Positions 48,021-58,567 of a stretch of DNA of 64,000 nt are shown piece after piece. Every line of letters begins with the position of its first letter. Position 1 is the stretch's first letter. Below the pieces are notes generated by a model. That model was given only the letters and a program-made list of their open reading frames with translations, did no database searches and was not told the DNA's origin. The position numbers and the translations under genes are program-made. Location of the stretch: positions 1,054,001 through 1,118,000 of the forward strand of contig RQOL01000729.1 of the NCBI GenBank assembly GCA_013076295.1. The letters run 5' to 3'. The stretch comes from Sanderia malayensis. Lineage: Eukaryota; Cnidaria; Scyphozoa; Semaeostomeae; Pelagiidae.

Positions 48021-51000
48021 ATGCTGTGGAATTTGTTTACTATATGGAGAAGCATTCTTTTGTACCTTCTTTTTGTGCAAGACTCTATGCTTCAAAATCA
48101 TATTCATCCAAATATTCCTGAAAGTCATAACAAATATTTCGAATTTCGAGAGAAAAAATTGCAGCATTGCAGAACTAAAGATGACTGTGAGGTTAGCTGT
48201 GAAATGTTTTACTTTGTACTTTGTTGTATTTTCCATAATTTATTATGGTGCCTTATAACTAACAGTCTCCACACGAACTTTATTTACATACTAATTTTGT
48301 CTATCTCAAAGCAGGATCACGAACTCGTACCCAAAACTCTCCAAAAATATTCTAACCATTGTTGGGGCTACGAGGAAGGCTGCAAACTAAAACATGGTTT
48401 TTCCTATCCTGTTTGTGACAAACACAATTCCTTGTGGTAAGTTTCTCAAGTCGTTTGCCTTAAAATAAAATGGGTTAACCAAGAATTTTGATGACTGCTC
48501 TTTTTTCTACCTAGGGTTACTAACATTGAAGATCAGCGAAAATTGTTCTGGGAGCAAGGAGATTTTGGTTACATCAGAAAGTTCAAAGATGGTATGATGA
48601 ATCTGTGCAACCCAAAACATGAGGTGAATTTTGTATGCCATAAATTCTCAATTAAGCCCCCATCTTAAGCCCCCAGTTCCCCCCTTGATTTAAGGTGTTG
48701 TTGTGGGTGGCACTTGCCCCTCCTTGAACCCTCCTCCCTCCTTAGAGCCACTACACGCCATGGATCTGTTATTGTTTTGTATTTACGCCATGTGATTTCT
48801 TTAGCTGGACTCGTCACTGCGGTGTGCATCAAATCTTGTCTTCTGTCATGCCAAAAATATTTACATGGATTTCAGAAACCTTAAATCAGCATCAAGTTCA
48901 GACAGGTAAGCGATCTTGCCTGCATTTTGTTTTTTACTGTTGTGTACATGGATAAGGACAATTTATTGTTACCTCATCTTGTAGCAGCTATCCTCTTAAC
49001 CAATGCATCTTGCACTGCTTCTGTAGTGAAATCACTGGAGATTGAAGATAAGACCCACACACTTATTTACACGCAACCCACAAGCAACCTTTACTTTCGG
49101 AGGTTGTTTCCTACCATCCTAGAATCTGTTGGTGTAATTTGGTTTCTTTTCATGCAGGTTCAGAGAAGATGTATTTCAAAAAGGTGAAATTGGAGGCTAT
49201 TGCGAATTAAATCAGAATTTGCTCAAGAAACAAGGAGAACACAAAAGTCCATTGCAATCTTGGTAATGCCAGTATGAATAAAGTTTTAAAATTTTGATAA
49301 ATAGCACAAATTTAGCTTCATATCTTTATTATTGTTTTCTAAAAATTTGCCATATGTGTTAATTGTTTGCATAATTGCATTGTGTAGCTTTGTATTCTGA
49401 CTTTGTCTTTATAGGTTTGCTGAGTTGCAAAGCTATACCCAGCTGGAGAAGAGACCTGATGCTTTATGTGATTTGGTGGTTGAAAAACCAACTGTTTTTA
49501 TCAAGCTTGATGCTGGTAAAGCACTCAACAAATCCTATTGCGATTGACTCTTTACAGTTGATAATACCTCGTTTTTAAAAGACTTCCACCCTTGATAAGA
49601 TTATCTAACATTGGCCGAGCAATGTTCAGAGCTTTTGTTAATGCTCGGACGAAATACTCTGTTCTTTGTTGCTAGGGTATTTTGTCTATCAACATGTTCC
49701 CCCTCTTCAGGTATCAACATCTATCCCCCTTTTAGGTATCAACATGTTTCACCATTTCAGGTATCAACATGTTTCACCATTTCAGGTATCAACATGTTTC
49801 ACCATTCCAGGTATCAACATGTTTCCCCCTTTTAGGTATCAACATGTTTCACCATTTCTGCGACTTCATCAATCTCTACGCATCACAACACATCAACGGG
49901 AGCTTTTCAACTGATATTCAAATAGTCATGTGGGATACGGTGGGTCAACAGGCATATTTTTCTCTTTCCCATGCATTTCTGGATGTAATGCAACGTTAAG
50001 GCTAGGTCATAGTCGCTTTACTATCTTATATTTATCCTGTAATGCAGAAATATGTCTTTTTTTAGTCTAGTTTTGGATACAGCGATTTCTTTGAAGATAC
50101 TTGGAAGGCTTTCACGGATCACCGGATTATAAGACTTAATGAATACGAAAACAAAAAGGTATGACTGTCGAGTATATCTCTGATAAACAAATCCTTTTTC
50201 TGTTGAATATCTTTTGCCAAGCTTACTCTAGGAACAAGTCATATTTTTCCCGAATATTCTCCATGAAGGAAGCCTTATTAGCGTTCCCCAAGAAAACAAG
50301 CTCTTTCTATCTCGAGCATTTTACAAGAACCAAAACCTTTTTATCACGAAAATTTTGCAAGAATCAAACCCTTCTTATCTCGAGCATTTTACAAGAATCA
50401 AATCCTTCTTATCTCGAGCATTTTACAAAAATCAAATCCTTCTTATCTCGAGCATTTTACAAGAATCAAACCCTTCTTATCTCGAGCATTTTACAATAAT
50501 CAAATCCTTCTTATCTCGAGCATTTTACAATAATCAAACCCTTCTTATCTCGAGCATTTTACAAGAATCAAACCCTTCTTATCTCGAGCATTTTACAAGA
50601 ATCAAAACCTTTTTATCACGAAAATTTTGCAAGAATCAAACGCTTCTTATTTCGAACATTTTGCAAGAACCAACCGCTTCCTATCTCGATCATTTTACAA
50701 GAATCAAACCCTTCTTATCTCGAGCATTTTACAATAATCAAATCCTTCTTATCTCGAGCATTTTACAATAATCAAACCCTTCTTATCTCGAGCATTTTAC
50801 AAGAATCAAACCCTTCTTATCTCGAGCATTTTACAAGAATCAAAACCTTTTTATCACGAAAATTTTGCAAGAATCAAACGCTTCTTATCTCGAGCATTTT
50901 ACAATAATCAAACCCTTCTTATCTCGAGCATTTTACAAGAATCAAACCCTTCTTATCTCGAGCATTTTACAAGAATCAAAACCTTTTTATCACGAAAATT

Positions 51001-53469
51001 TTGCAAGAATCAAACGCTTCTTATTTCGAACATTTTGCAAGAACCAACCGCTTCCTATCTCGATCATTTTACAAGAATCAAACCCTTCTTATCTCGAAAA
51101 TTTTACAATAATCAAACCCGTTTTTTCAAACACTCTTTCTCAAGCCCGAGTTTGCATTTTGTATTCTTTTATTGCGACTTTGTAATTTCTTTCCCGACCC
51201 ATTTTCAAGGTATGCTTTAGAGACGCAGTTTTTCCATTGCTTGCAAGAATGATGCGGGGATTATACTACAACATGCCATTGGTGAGTCGGTATCATTGCA
51301 CCTTCATGCTTCCGTATTGATTTTCAGCTACTCTCAGATTTCATTATGATTCAGATCACAATTTCACACTGTCTAATGTCAGGTACCCGACTGTCGAAAT
51401 TCAGGGCTTTTCAAAGCTTTTTCTGAACATCTGCGCCACAGGCTGAACATTCGTCAAGACCCCTACCAGGTCTGTAAAAGGCAACACTTGCATTTATAAA
51501 TATTTATATCCTATGCATTGTGTTCAATGTTTGTTGAATGTGTCAAATGACCACTCTATCTCTCTACTATTAAACATTACAGGACCGAGTGTATCGCATC
51601 ACATTGCTGGTCAGAAATACACAGTATCGCAATATACTCAACCAAGACGAGGTTCACAGCTTTTCATTTATACTATCCATTCTTATCTTGCAACCCAGTC
51701 ACATTTATCGTTCTTTGTAATAAGCACTCTAGACTCACTACATTGCGTCCCTGTGCCCTAACTCGCTCAACACAAGGTACAGCCGAGCGAGCAAAGACGA
51801 GTGAGGCACAGGGACGCAATGTAGTGAGTCTAGAGTACGTATTACAAAGAACGATAAATGTGAGTCTAACTTCACATACTACCTGCAGCTGAGTCAATGT
51901 AACATTCACTAAACTTCGAGTACCTAACTGTATATATAATTTGTTTGTTTGCAGCTTATCGGTGCTATGAAAAGGCATTCATCACTCAACGTTACTGTCG
52001 TGGAATATAATTTGTAATTACGCTGTCATAATTTATGCCTCTTCTTTTATATTATGCTATATGCTCGCAGTCGCAGTTTATTTGCGAGTTCTTTTGGTTA
52101 GAAACTTTGTTAATAACTGTTTTTTATCCACTGAAGGTCTGTTCCCTTTCTCAAGCAATTACACGTAAGCGTTTTCAATATCAACTCTATGTCTTATTTG
52201 TTATTACCAGAAACCTTTGAGAATACTATACTATACTATACTACACTATACTCTACTATACTATACTACACTATACTATACTATACTATACTATACTATA
52301 CTATATACTATACTATACTATACTATACTATACTCTAAAATCCATGCCATATTACGTTTGTTTGTTTTTATTTTCAGACAACACATAATTCTGATATATT
52401 TATCGGCATGCATGGTGCTGGTCTCACGCATGTGCTATTCCTACCCGACTGGGCTGTCCTCTTTGAATTGCAAGTAACCGTTTCGTCGCGCATGGTTTTC
52501 AAGCATGTTTTTTCTTTTCACCCGATTTCTAGCCTCACTCTCATTCTATTCGTTTTTCAGATATCATACCGAGGATCCAGATTGCTACCGTGATCTCGCC
52601 AGACTACGGTATTTCACCTTCTCAATCTAACCTGTCTGATATCTTAAAAAGACCGCAGTACCTTGCCTTCCTATGCATTAGCTTTACCTTTAGCAATGTT
52701 GATAGTTTTGAGCTCAGGAAAACCCCTAGATTTTCGTTGTAAAGTTTGGAAAATATTGCAATAGAACTTAAAGCCCTTGGGAGAGGCTGAGAATTGGTCT
52801 TGTCAGTTTCAGATTAAATTTGTGGATTTTAATTAGTTTAGCTATTCAATTTCCTTGTTAATTTCATTGCGCTCGCCCTTTCAGTCAATACTTTTAGTTC
52901 TATGAAATGTTATAAAGTTTTATCACGCAGTTTAAAGCTGGCATTTTTTCCCTCTATTTCAGAGGAGTGAAATACTTGACTTGGGAGAATAAAGACAAGC
53001 TGTTCCAGCAAGATAAGGTTTGTACCTGTTCCTTCGTGCTTTATTGCTGGGGCGTAGCTAGGACTTTTAAAGGGGGCCGTTGCCTAACAAAACACTGGTA
53101 TTCGAACCAAAGAAGGGCATTTAATTGAGTCCAATAGATAAGTAAAGTCAACTGCAAAGTGGGGGGGTTAGCTCCCTTTTCCCCCTTTGCTATGACCCTG
53201 CTTTATTGTGTTGTGCAATATATCTGGCCTTTTACCAGCTGTTATTGTGAAATATATCTTGTTTATCTGTTATACAGTGTACTGTCTATAAATTGTGTTA
53301 CGCTGTATTGGTATGTTTACGCTTACGCATTGCTTACGTCTTTCAGGGACATCATCCCACATTGGGGGAACACCCCAAGTTCACCAACTATGCATTCAAT
53401 GCTGAAGAGTTTATGAGAATGATATCTGACGCTGTGGAACATGTTATGAAATACCGAGCAAAGTTATAG
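48021..53469 (+). CDS. EOGT: EGF-domain-specific O-GlcNAc transferase (EOGT), 17 exons
   Basis: Adds O-linked GlcNAc to Ser/Thr of EGF repeats in the ER lumen (GT61 family). Exons: 48021-48191, 48315-48436, 48515-48623, 48805-48905, 49158-49262, 49415-49515, 49836-49939, 50066-50158, 51210-51281, 51383-51469, 51583-51651, 51955-52013, 52137-52164, 52378-52469, 52561-52608, 52963-53017, 53347-53469; 512 residues (human 527). A signal peptide ([18 protein letters not shown]) starts the protein. Landmarks: [86 protein letters not shown]. Exon 13 is only 28 bases. Intron 14 needs a GC donor (GCAAGT). The protein ends MKYRAKL with no HDEL/KDEL-type tail. AATAAA at 53565 is a likely poly-A signal. 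Confidence 0.95.
49683..49858 (+). repeat. 25-base array of duplicated acceptor/exon starts before EOGT exon 7
   Basis: Five full units at 49711-49835 (plus a diverged one from 49683), each beginning GTATCAACAT and ending in pyrimidines plus AG (TTTTAG, TTTCAG, TTCCAG). The exon itself starts with the same GTATCAACATGTTTCACC at 49836. Every unit therefore carries a 3' splice-site look-alike followed by a copy of the exon start. Confidence 0.9.
50283..51118 (+). repeat. 34-base tandem array in EOGT intron 8
   Basis: About 24 units of 34 bases around CTTATCTCGAGCATTTTAC / AAGAATCAAACC. Variant units (TTTTTATCACGAAAATTTTG) recur at 50339, 50611, 50849 and 50985, all separated by whole multiples of 34. 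The block from 50611 recurs at 50985 (374 bases = 11 units), which shows a higher-order duplication. Long open frames across it result from the repeat and are not genes. Confidence 0.92.
51700..51862. mobile_element. Palindromic MITE, TAGACTCACTACATTGCGTC family, copy 2
   Basis: Inverted arms of more than 60 bases: CACATTTATCGTTCTTTGTA at the left outer end, CTCTAGACTCACTACATTGC further in, mirrored on the right. Same inner sequence as 41099-41219. It sits in EOGT intron 11. Confidence 0.88.
52219..52335 (+). repeat. (ACTAT)n microsatellite
   Basis: More than twenty copies of the pentamer ACTAT/TATAC with a few substitutions, in EOGT intron 13 shortly before exon 14. Confidence 0.92.
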
Positions 53470-53930
53470 TGCGAAATGATTCTGAATGCAATGAAGACAA
53501 AAAGGCTATTGTATTATAAACACATTGGTATTGGATGAGACTGGCTTTTATTGTCATTCCATGAAATAAATTTCATTATTGTGTGCATCACAGTATTGTA
53601 TATTTACTTTTAATAATAACACGAAAGAATTTTGTGAAAAAGTATGATTTTTTGCTTTGTTTTCTGAATCCGTTTAATATACTCTACGCTTTGTACACTG
53701 GGAATCTGAATAAATTCGACAAAGTTCAAACTCGATTTCAATTGAATTCTCCGGTGACTTTTTTCACGCATTTTTGGTTAATCTTGCCTTGGGAATAAAG
53801 ATAAACTATAAAAACACATTGATTGTAAAACGAAGCAAGCAGTTCTCCAAAAAGAGTTCATAATACGGACCTCGAGAACAAGGCCTGTTGAATAAACAAT
53901 AAAGACTATTTTCGGTGAGTAAAATTTAAT
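53470..53930. other. EOGT 3' region
   Basis: 3' untranslated region and spacer before the satellite. AATAAA at 53565-53570. No other feature. Confidence 0.6.
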
Positions 53931-55940
53931 TCGTTAAAAACACATTTCATATCGCACATCTTACACAATGTTTAGAAAAAGTAATTGTAGCATTCCTGAA
54001 GTTAACAACTGGCACATCAAGCTGTAGTCAAAACGTACAATTTAGGGCCTTTTGATCACGCTTCAACAAATTTCAGCTCTCTAGGACAATTAGTTCAAAG
54101 ATAAGCAATTTCAAATACTCGCAAGTAGTGAATAACTTTATGTATCCATCATGAAAGTCGAAATTCGAGAGACTGAAAACAGAAAATGATTGAAATTTGG
54201 CTCACAAATAGTCAAAACGTACTAGCTAGGGCCTTCTGATTACGTTGCAACAATTTTCACCTATCTAGGACAATTGGTTCAAAAGTTTGCAATTTCAAAT
54301 ACTCACAGGTAGTGAATAACTTTATGCATCCATCATGAAAGTCCAAACTCGAGAGACCGAAAATCGAAAATGATTGAAATTTGGCTCACAAATAGTCAAA
54401 ACGTACTATTTAGGGCCTTCTGATCACGTTCCATCAATTTTCAGCTCTCTAGGACAATTATTTCAAAAGTTTGCAATTTCAAATACTCGTAAGTAGTGAA
54501 TAACTTTATGTATCCATCATGAAAGTCCAAATTCGAGAGACCGAAAATCGAAAATGATTGAAGTTTGGCTCACAAATAATCAAAACCTACTATTTAGGGG
54601 CTTCTGATCACGTTGCAACAATTTTCAGCTCTCTAGGACAATTGGCTCAAAAGTTAGCAATTTCAAATACTCGCAAGTAGTGAATAACTTTATGCATACA
54701 TCATGAAAGTCCAAATTCGAGAGACCGAAAATCGAAAAAGATTGAAAATTGGCTCACAAATAGTCAAAGCGTATTATTTAGGGCCTTCTGATCACGCTCC
54801 ATCAATTTTCAGCTCTCTAGGACAATTGGTTCAAAAGTTAGCAATTTCAAATACTCGCAAGTAGTGAATAACTTTATGCATACATCATGAAAGTCCAAAT
54901 TCGAGAGACCGAAAATCGAAAATGATTGAAAATTGGCTCACAAATAGTCAAAACGTACTATTTAGGGGCTTCTGATCACGCTACAACTATTTTCAGCTCT
55001 CTAGGACAATTGGTTCAAAAGTTAGCAATTCCAAATACTCGCAAGTAGTGAATAACTTTATGTATCCATCATGAAAGTCCAAATTCAAGAGACCGAAAAT
55101 CGAAAATAATTGAAAATTGGCTCATAAATAGTCAAAACGTACTATTTAGGGCCTTCTGATCACGCTCCATCAATTTTCAGCTCTCTAGAACAATTATTTC
55201 AAAAGTTAGCAATTCCAAATACTCGCAAGTAGTGAATAACTTTATGTATCCATCATGAAAGTCCAAATTCGAGAGACCGAAAATCGAAAATGATTGAAAT
55301 TTGGCTCACAAATAGTCAAAACGTACTATTTAGGGGCTTCTGATCACGCTACAACTATTTTCAGCTCTCTAGGACAATTGGTTCAAAAGTTAGCAATTCC
55401 AAATACTCGCAAGTAGTGAATAACTTTATGTATCCATCATGAAAGTCCAAATTCAAGAGACCGAAAATCGAAAATAATTGAAAATTGGCTCATAAATAGT
55501 CAAAACGTACTATTTAGGGCCTTCTGATCACGCTCCATCAATTTTCAGCTCTCTAGAACAATTATTTCAAAAGTTAGCAATTCCAAATACTCGCAAGTAG
55601 TGAATAACTTTATGTATCCATCATGAAAGTCCAAATTCGAGAGACCGAAAATCGAAAATGATTGAAATTTGGCTCACAAATAGTCAAAACGTACTATTTA
55701 GGGGCTTCTGATCACGTTACAACAATTTTCAGCTTTCTAGGACAATTGGTTCAAAAGTTAGCAATTCCAAATACTCGCAAGTAGTGAATAACTTTATGTA
55801 TCCATCATAAAAGTCCAAATTCGAGAGACCGAAAATAAAAAATGATTGAAATTTGGCTCACAAATAGTCAAAACGTACTATTTAGGGGCTGCTGATCACG
55901 TTGCAACAATTTGCAGCTCTCTAGGACAATTATTTCAAGA
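53931..55940. repeat. 184-base satellite array
   Basis: The landmark GTAGTGAATAACTTTATG recurs at 54125, 54309, 54493, 54677, 54861, 55045, 55229, 55413, 55597 and 55781, exactly 184 bases apart each time, so no net insertions or deletions over ten units. Units differ by substitutions. From about 55020, two alternating variants (CACGCTACAACTATTTTCAG versus CACGCTCCATCAATTTTCAG) make a 368-base dimer repeated at least twice. A/T-rich, non-coding. Confidence 0.95.
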
Positions 55941-58467
55941 GATTTCGTCCTTCCAAAGCATCGGTTAACGACCTGCTTTCAACCCTTAGAAACCTCCTTT
56001 CAGGTGTTTTGGAACGCCGAGGACAGATTACCATGAAATATGGATTGCAAGTACTCGAATTCCACTATTTGGGTCATTCTGATCACGTTGCAACAATTTG
56101 CAGCTCTCTAGGACATTTGGTTGAAGAGTTAGCAATTTCAAAAACTCGCAAGCAGTGAATAACATTATGCATCCATCATGAAAGTCCAATTTCGAGCGAC
56201 AGAAAATCGAAAATAGTTGAAATTTGGCTCACAAAGAGTCAAAACGTACTATTTAGGGCCTTCTGATTACGTTGCAACAATTTTCAGCTCTCTAGGACAA
56301 TTATTTCAAGAGATTTCGTCCTTCCGAAGCATCGGTTAACGACCTGCTTTCAACCCTTAGAAACTCCTTTCAGGTGTTTTGGAACGCTGAGGACAGATTA
56401 CCATGAAATATGGATTGCAAATAGTCGATGCCCACTATTTGGGCTATTTTGATCACGTTGCAACAATTTTCAGCTCTCTAGGACAATTGGTTGAAGAGTT
56501 AGCAATTTCAAAAACTCGCAAGCAGTGAATAACATTATGCATCCATCATGAAAGTCCAATTTCGAGCGACAGAAATCGAAATAGTTGAAATTTTGGCTCA
56601 CAAAGAGTCAAACGTACTATTTAGGGCCTTCTGATTACGTTGCAACAATTTTCAGCTCTCTAGGACAATTATTTCAAGAGATTTCGTCCTTCCGAAGCAT
56701 CGGTTAACGACCTGCTTTCAACCCTTAGAAAACCTCCTTTCAGGTGTTTTGGAACGCTGAGGACAGATTACCATGAAATATGGATTGCAAATAGTCGATG
56801 CCCACTATTTGGGCTATTCTGATCACGTTGCAACAATTTGCAGCTCTCTAGGACATTTTTTTGAATAGCTATAGGCACTCTAAAAGAACCGGATATCGAC
56901 TACTTGAAACCCTTAGAAAACCTCCTTGAAACCCTTACCGAACGCTGGGGACAGATTACACGAAATGTGGATTGCAAATAGACGAATCCCACTATTTGGG
57001 TCATTCTGATCACGTTGCAAACAATTTGCTGCTCTCTAGGACATTTGGTTCAAAAGTTAGCAATTCCAAATACTCGCAAGTAGTGAATAACTTTATGTAT
57101 CCATCATGAAAGTCCAAATTCGAGAGACCGAAATCGAAAATGATTGAATTTGGCTCACAAATAGTCAAAACGTACTATTTAGGGGCTTCTGATCACGTTA
57201 CAACAATTTTCAGCTTTCTAGGACAATTGGTTCAAAAGTTAGCATTCCAAATACTCGCAGTAGTGAATAACTTTATGTATCATCATGAAAGTCCAAATTC
57301 GAGAGACCGAAAATAAAAAATGATTGAAATTTGGCTACAAATAGTCCAAACGTACTATTTAGGGGCTGCTGATCACGTTGCAACAATTTGCAGCTCTCTA
57401 GGACAATTATTCAAGAGATTTCGTCCTTCCAAAGCATCGGTTAACGACCTGCTTTCACCCTTAGAAACCTCCTTTCAGGGTGTTTTGGAACGCGAGGACA
57501 GATTACCATGAAATATGGATTGCAAGTACTCGAATCCCACTATTTGGGTCATTCTGATCAGTTGCAAACAATTTGCAGTCTCTAGGACATTTGGTTGAAG
57601 AGTTAGCAATTTCAAAAACTCGCAAGCAGTGAATAACATTATGCATCCATCATGAAAGTCCAATTTCGAGCGACAGAAAATCGAAAATAGTTTGAAATTT
57701 GGCTCACAAGAGTCAAAACGTACTATTTAGGGCTTCTGATTACGTTGCAACAATTTTCAGCTCTCTAGGACAATTATTTCAAGAGATTTCGTCCTTCCGA
57801 AGCATCGGTTAACGACCTGCTTTCAACCCTTAGAAAACTCCTTTCAGGTGTTTTGGAACGCTGAGGACAGATTACCATGAAATATGGATTGCAAATAGTC
57901 GATGCCCACTATTTGGGCTATTTTGATCACGTTGCAACAATTTTCAGCTCTCTAGGACAATTATTTCAAGAGATTTCGTCCTTCCAAAGCATCGGTTAAC
58001 GACCTGCTTTCAACCCTTAGAAAACCTCCTTTCAGGTGTTTTGGAACGCTGAGGACAGATTACCATGAAATATGGATTGCAAATAGTCGATGCCCACTAT
58101 TTGGGCTATTCTGATCACGTTGCAACAATTTGCAGCTCTCTAGGACATTTTTTTGAATAGCTATAGGCACTCTAAAAGAACCGGATATCGACCTACTTGA
58201 AACCCTTAGAAAACCTCCTTGAAACCCTTACCGAACGCTGGGGACAGATTACCACGAAATGTGGATTGCAAATAGACGAATCCCACTATTTGGGTCATTC
58301 TGATCACGTTGCAACAATTTGCTGCTCTCTAGGACATTTGGTTCAAAAGTTAGCCATTTCAAATACTCGCAAGTAGTGAATAACTTTATGCATCCATCAT
58401 GAAAGTCCAATTTCGAGAGACCGAAAATCGAAAATAGTTGAAATTTGGCTCACAAAGAGTCAAAACG
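55941..58467. repeat. Mixed satellite: second unit type alternating with 184-base units
   Basis: A second unit (GATTTCGTCCTTCCAAAGCA ... CAACCCTTAGAAAACC ... AGGACAGATTACC ... CACTATTTGGG) shares the GATCACGTTGCAACAATTT/CAGCTCTCTAGGAC core with the first type, so both probably have one ancestor. The block beginning near 55,600 is repeated from about 57,030 with many single-base deletions (see findings). Confidence 0.9.
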
Positions 58468-58567
58468 NNNNNNNNNNNNNNNNNNNNNNNNNNNNNNNNN
58501 NNNNNNNNNNNNNNNNNNNNNNNNNNNNNNNNNNNNNNNNNNNNNNNNNNNNNNNNNNNNNNNNNNN
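58468..58567. other. Assembly gap, 100 N
   Basis: Exactly 100 unknown bases at the end of the satellite; a round value normally used for a gap of unknown size. Confidence 0.98.

Noticed and set aside
49611..51220. Long open frames with repeats such as [21 protein letters not shown]
   Set aside because: They come from the 25- and 34-base tandem arrays in EOGT introns; the reading frame rotates between units and EOGT exons flank them.
52217..52477. Tyr/Leu-rich frame ([16 protein letters not shown])
   Set aside because: Translation of the (ACTAT)n microsatellite read into EOGT exon 14.
53931..58467. CRISPR-like regular repeats
   Set aside because: No unique spacers; the entire 184-base unit is repeated, in an animal genome. 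It is a satellite.
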